From Burkholderia pyrrocinia (GTDB taxonomy: Bacteria; Pseudomonadota; Gammaproteobacteria; Burkholderiales; Burkholderiaceae): 64,000 nucleotides of DNA. Both the position numbers and the translations under genes were made by a program. The DNA is taken from positions 2,356,001 through 2,420,000 of the forward strand of contig NZ_CP070978.1 of NCBI RefSeq assembly GCF_018417535.1. Reading direction: 5' to 3'. Shown piece by piece: positions 61,117 through 64,000 of this stretch (position 1 is the stretch's first letter; each line of letters opens with the position of its first letter). The notes under the pieces were generated by a model, which did no database searches, was not told the DNA's origin, and was given only the letters and a program-made list of their open reading frames with translations.

Positions 61117-62612
61117 ACACCTTGCCTGCCTTCGACTGGGCGCTCAACCTGCTGATCGTGCAGGGCGCGATGGGCGCATTCGATACGCTTTATCACCACG
61201 AACTCACGCAGGACTTGCCGCACAGCCCGCGCGCGCGGCTCGAGCTGGCGATTCATGCGGTGCGTTCCGTGCTCTACGGTCTCGTGTTCGCATCGATCGC
61301 GAACGTCGCGTTTCATGGCGCCTGGGTCGCGGCGATCGCGTTGGTGGTGCTCGTCGAAGTGGTGCTGACGTTGTGGGATTTCGTTGTCGAGGACCAAAGC
61401 CGCAAGCTGCCGGCGACCGAACGCGTGCTGCACACGTTGCTGGCCGTCAACGGCGGCGCGCTGTTCGGGATGCTCGCGATGCAACTGGCCGTCTGGGCGC
61501 ACGAACCGACCGCGCTGCATGCGATCGACCTCGGCTGGCGCGGCTGGCTGCTCAGCCTGTTCGCCGTCGGCGTGACGGTGTCGGGTATCCGCGACGGGAT
61601 TGCCGCCTGCCGGATCGCGCAACACGCTCCGGTCGCCAATCCGTTCGCGGGACAGCCGGCCGGTAACGTGCTGGTCACTGGCGGGACCGGCTTTATCGGC
61701 GAAACCCTCGTGAACCGGCTGCTCGATGCAGGGCATACGGTCACGCTGCTGGCGCGCGATCCACTGCGCGCGGCCTATCAGTTCCAGGGCCGCGTGCGCA
61801 GCGTGACGTCCGTCGCACAACTGCAGCCGCACGAGCGTTTCGACGCGGTGATCAATCTCGCAGGTGCGCCGGTGCTGGGCGCGCACTGGAGCAAGCGCCG
61901 GCAGGCGCTGCTGCTCGCCAGCCGCGTCGGCGTCACGCAGTCGCTGATGCGCTGGGTCGAGACCGCCGAGGTCAAGCCGCGCACGTGGATCCAGGCATCC
62001 GCGATCGGCTACTACGGCGTGCGCCCGGCCGACGAACGGCTCGACGAGGGCAGCAGCGCCGGCACCGGCTTCATGTCCGAGCTGTGCCGGCAGTGGGAGC
62101 TGTCCGCGCAGCCGCTCGAGCGTCATGGGGTGCGCTCGGTGGTGCTGCGGCTGGGCGTCGTGTTCGGCCCCGGCGGCGCGTTGCGCCCGATGCTGCTGCC
62201 GCATTACTTCGGGATGGGCGGACGTTTCGGCGACGGCGCGCAGGTGATGAGCTGGATTCACCGCGACGACGTGCTGCGGATCATCGCGCGCGCGATGTCG
62301 AACCCGGGCATGCGCGGCGTCTACAACGCGGTCGCGCCCGGTGCATTGACCCAGCGCGAGTTCGTGCAGGTCGTGACGAAGGTGCTGCGTCGCCCCGCAT
62401 GGCTGCACGTGCCGGCCGCGCCGCTGCGCTGCGCGATGGGCGAGATGGCCGAGCTGCTGCTGGACGGGCAGCGGGTGATGCCGGCGCGGCTGCATCAGGA
62501 CGGCTTCATGTTCGGGTTCCCGACCGCCGAGCACGCGCTGCGCGACCTGACGAAGCGGCCGCACGCCGATTTTGCCTGCACGGCCTGCCGTTTCCCGCGA
62601 CGTCGTGTTTAA
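61113..62612 (+). CDS. Membrane domain fused to a TIGR01777-type epimerase
   Basis: 499 residues. N-terminal 170 residues hold four helices with FDTLYHHELTQDLPHSPRAR, LYGLVFASIANVAFHGAWVA and LLSLFAVGVTVSGIRDGIAA; I do not know this domain by name. From about 185, a YfcH/SulA-type SDR: GNVLVTGGTGFIGETLVNRL, FDAVINLAGAPVLGAHWSKR, SAIGYYGVRPADERLDEGSS, WIHRDDVLRIIARAM and the C-terminal MGEMAELLLDGQRVMPARLH. Last gene of the GbsR-linked operon. Confidence 0.85.
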   Translation: MNTLPAFDWALNLLIVQGAMGAFDTLYHHELTQDLPHSPRARLELAIHAVRSVLYGLVFASIANVAFHGAWVAAIALVVLVEVVLTLWDFVVEDQSRKLPATERVLHTLLAVNGGALFGMLAMQLAVWAHEPTALHAIDLGWRGWLLSLFAVGVTVSGIRDGIAACRIAQHAPVANPFAGQPAGNVLVTGGTGFIGETLVNRLLDAGHTVTLLARDPLRAAYQFQGRVRSVTSVAQLQPHERFDAVINLAGAPVLGAHWSKRRQALLLASRVGVTQSLMRWVETAEVKPRTWIQASAIGYYGVRPADERLDEGSSAGTGFMSELCRQWELSAQPLERHGVRSVVLRLGVVFGPGGALRPMLLPHYFGMGGRFGDGAQVMSWIHRDDVLRIIARAMSNPGMRGVYNAVAPGALTQREFVQVVTKVLRRPAWLHVPAAPLRCAMGEMAELLLDGQRVMPARLHQDGFMFGFPTAEHALRDLTKRPHADFACTACRFPRRRV

Positions 62613-62683
62613 ATTCGGCGTGAACGCGTTCGGGGCGTGTCGTGCGTCCCGAGCGCTCGCATCCGACCTCACAAGGAGACTGC

Positions 62684-63307
62684 ATGCTGCACATCCTCGG
62701 CAAGATCCCGTCCATCAACGTCCGCAAGGTGCTGTGGCTGTGCACCGAGCTGAACCTGCCGTTCGAACAGGAAGACTGGGGCGCGGGCTTTCGCACGACC
62801 AACGATCCGGCCTATCTCGCGCTGAATCCGAACGCGCTCGTGCCGGTCATCAAGGACGACGATTTCGTGCTCTGGGAATCGAACACGATCATCCGCTACC
62901 TCGCGAACCGCTATGGCGGCGACGCGCTGTATCCGGCCGAGCCGCAGGCGCGCGCGCGGGTCGATCAATGGATCGACTGGCAGGGCGCGGACCTGAACCG
63001 TTCGTGGGTCGGCGCGTTCCTCGGCCTCGTGCGGAAGTCGCCCGATCATCAGGACCCGGACGGCATCGCGCAGTCGATCGCGGGCTGGACGAAGCACATG
63101 CGCGTGCTGAATACGCAGCTCGAATCGACCGGCGCGTTCGTGGCCGGCGACACCTTCACGCTCGCGGACATTCCGATCGGCCTGTCGGTGAACCGCTGGT
63201 TCGGCACGCCGTTCGAGCATCCGGATTTCCCGGCGGTGTCGCGCTATATCGAGCGTCTTGCGACGCGCGAAGGCTTCAAGACCTACGCCGGCAGCGCGAA
63301 TCCGTGA
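62684..63307 (+). CDS. Glutathione S-transferase family protein
   Basis: 207 residues. Start [20 protein letters not shown] with serine in the active loop (S-I-N-V-R-K), [20 protein letters not shown] (cis-proline), [19 protein letters not shown] (E-S glutathione motif). C-terminal helices include [26 protein letters not shown] precedes the ATG. Seventy-one bases after the epimerase gene; operon membership is uncertain. Confidence 0.9.
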   Translation: MLHILGKIPSINVRKVLWLCTELNLPFEQEDWGAGFRTTNDPAYLALNPNALVPVIKDDDFVLWESNTIIRYLANRYGGDALYPAEPQARARVDQWIDWQGADLNRSWVGAFLGLVRKSPDHQDPDGIAQSIAGWTKHMRVLNTQLESTGAFVAGDTFTLADIPIGLSVNRWFGTPFEHPDFPAVSRYIERLATREGFKTYAGSANP

Positions 63308-63390
63308 CGCATCGCAGGTAGCGCGCGAAGCGGCGGCGTTGCAAGCGCCGCCGCTTTACTACCGGCATGCACGGGCACGCGCGTCGGTCG

Positions 63391-63999
63391 TCACGCGCCG
63401 GGTGCCGGCACGGCGTCGAGCACGCGCGCGAGAAACGCCTCGTGATTCCACGCGGATTCCGGCCGCGACAGCCCGAGCCGCACGACCACCAATTGGCGGC
63501 TCGGCACCACGCTCACGAACTGGCCTTCATGGCCGACCGCATGAAACGCGTCGGCCGGCATCGCGCTCGCATGCGGATCGCGATCGTTGAACGGCTCCGG
63601 TACCTTGACCCACAGATGCGCGCCGAACTCCTGGCGCGGTGCCTGCGGCGTCACGCGCGTCAGGTAGCGCACCCAGCCCTCCGGCAGCAGCTGCTGCCCG
63701 TTCCACTCGCCGTCCTGCAGCAGAAGCTGCCCGAAGCGAGCCCAGTCGCGCGCGCTCGCATACATGTATGACGAGCTGCCGAGCGTGCCGGATGCATCGG
63801 GCTCGAACACCGCGCTGCGCATCCCGAGCGGCGCGAACAGCGCGCGGCGCGGCAACGCGAGGTAGTCTTCCTCGCTGCCGCCCAGCGCTTCGCGCATCAC
63901 GCGCGCGACGATCGCGCTGGTGCCGCTCGAGTAGTACCACTGCGTGCCGGGTGTCGAGGCGAGCGGCTTCGCCGACGCGAACCGCGCGGTATCGGGCTG
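63391..63999 (-). CDS. Beta-lactamase-related serine hydrolase, C-terminal part
   Basis: Leftward gene entering from the right edge of the window; 202 codons are visible. GTQWYYSSGTSAIVARVMRE contains the Y-S-S/Y-x-N-type motif of class C beta-lactamase/esterase EstB-like proteins, followed by LFAPLGMRSAVFEPDASGTL, ASARDWARFGQLLLQDGEWN and HAVGHEGQFVSVVPSRQLVV, where G-H-E-G-Q occupies the H/K-x-G motif place. The S-x-x-K motif would lie outside. A GTG at 63900 is not the real start. Confidence 0.88.
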   Translation of the reverse strand, partial: QPDTARFASAKPLASTPGTQWYYSSGTSAIVARVMREALGGSEEDYLALPRRALFAPLGMRSAVFEPDASGTLGSSSYMYASARDWARFGQLLLQDGEWNGQQLLPEGWVRYLTRVTPQAPRQEFGAHLWVKVPEPFNDRDPHASAMPADAFHAVGHEGQFVSVVPSRQLVVVRLGLSRPESAWNHEAFLARVLDAVPAPGA

Positions 64000-64000
64000 C

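Overview
The window is about 64 kb of very GC-rich DNA with strong G/C preference at third codon positions. The proteins, the prpB-prpC-acnD-prpF methylcitrate locus, the cyanide-insensitive oxidase and the many IclR/TetR/MarR/ArsR-controlled accessory operons suggest a Burkholderia of the cepacia complex or a close relative, probably one of the secondary chromosomes. That placement is inference; no rRNA or other marker gene is present. No tRNA, rRNA or CRISPR array was seen.

Layout. 1-5.9 kb: end of prpB, then prpC, acnD and prpF (propionate breakdown by the 2-methylcitrate cycle), with a tandem 49-bp palindromic repeat between prpB and prpC. 5.9-15.9 kb: a leftward acyl-CoA catabolic cluster (enoyl-CoA hydratase, CoA transferase, second hydratase, porin, MFS transporter, acyl-CoA dehydrogenase, alpha/beta hydrolase), a divergent IclR regulator with a perfect 18-bp palindrome between them, and an alpha-methylacyl-CoA racemase-like gene. 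15.9-22.6 kb: thioesterase, chemotaxis receptor with a sigma-28 promoter, AGE-family epimerase, MgtC-like protein, a long low-complexity membrane protein, a 51-residue protein and an acetyltransferase. 22.7-26.4 kb: three-HMA copper ATPase behind a MerR/CueR-type promoter, then a hicAB module whose toxin seems to have lost its histidine. 26.7-35.9 kb: envelope proteins (DUF1254 lipoprotein, a 1269-residue DUF748/AsmA-like protein, a secreted phosphodiesterase-like protein, a signal-peptide protein and a Pmp3-like peptide).

35.9-40.5 kb: hipA-hipB with an operator covering the hipA start codon, then the bd-type cyanide-insensitive oxidase operon (cydA, cydB and a 59-residue third subunit) preceded by a perfect FNR/ANR box. 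40.8-44.9 kb: two small envelope genes, threonine aldolase, an ArgP-like regulator, a gene fragment and a membrane protein. 44.9-46.2 kb is an AT-richer stretch without convincing genes. 46.2-56.4 kb: persulfide dioxygenase-rhodanese fusion, GST, PAP2 phosphatase, an ArsR-SRPBCC-SRPBCC-isomerase operon, acetyltransferase, a broken YhfC-like gene, an HExxH peptidase-like protein, a TetR/SDR divergent pair and fabV.

56.4-62.6 kb holds an IS1341-type element whose TnpB lacks the canonical RuvC-II glutamate, followed by a GbsR/MarR-type regulator and a four-gene operon (SDR-DoxX fusion, DUF2269, DCC-type thiol protein fused to membrane segments, membrane domain-TIGR01777 epimerase). Matching 20-bp palindromes lie before the regulator and before the operon. 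This little-described redox/membrane module is the best candidate here for an uncharacterised system. The window ends with a GST and the C-terminal part of a beta-lactamase-like serine hydrolase.
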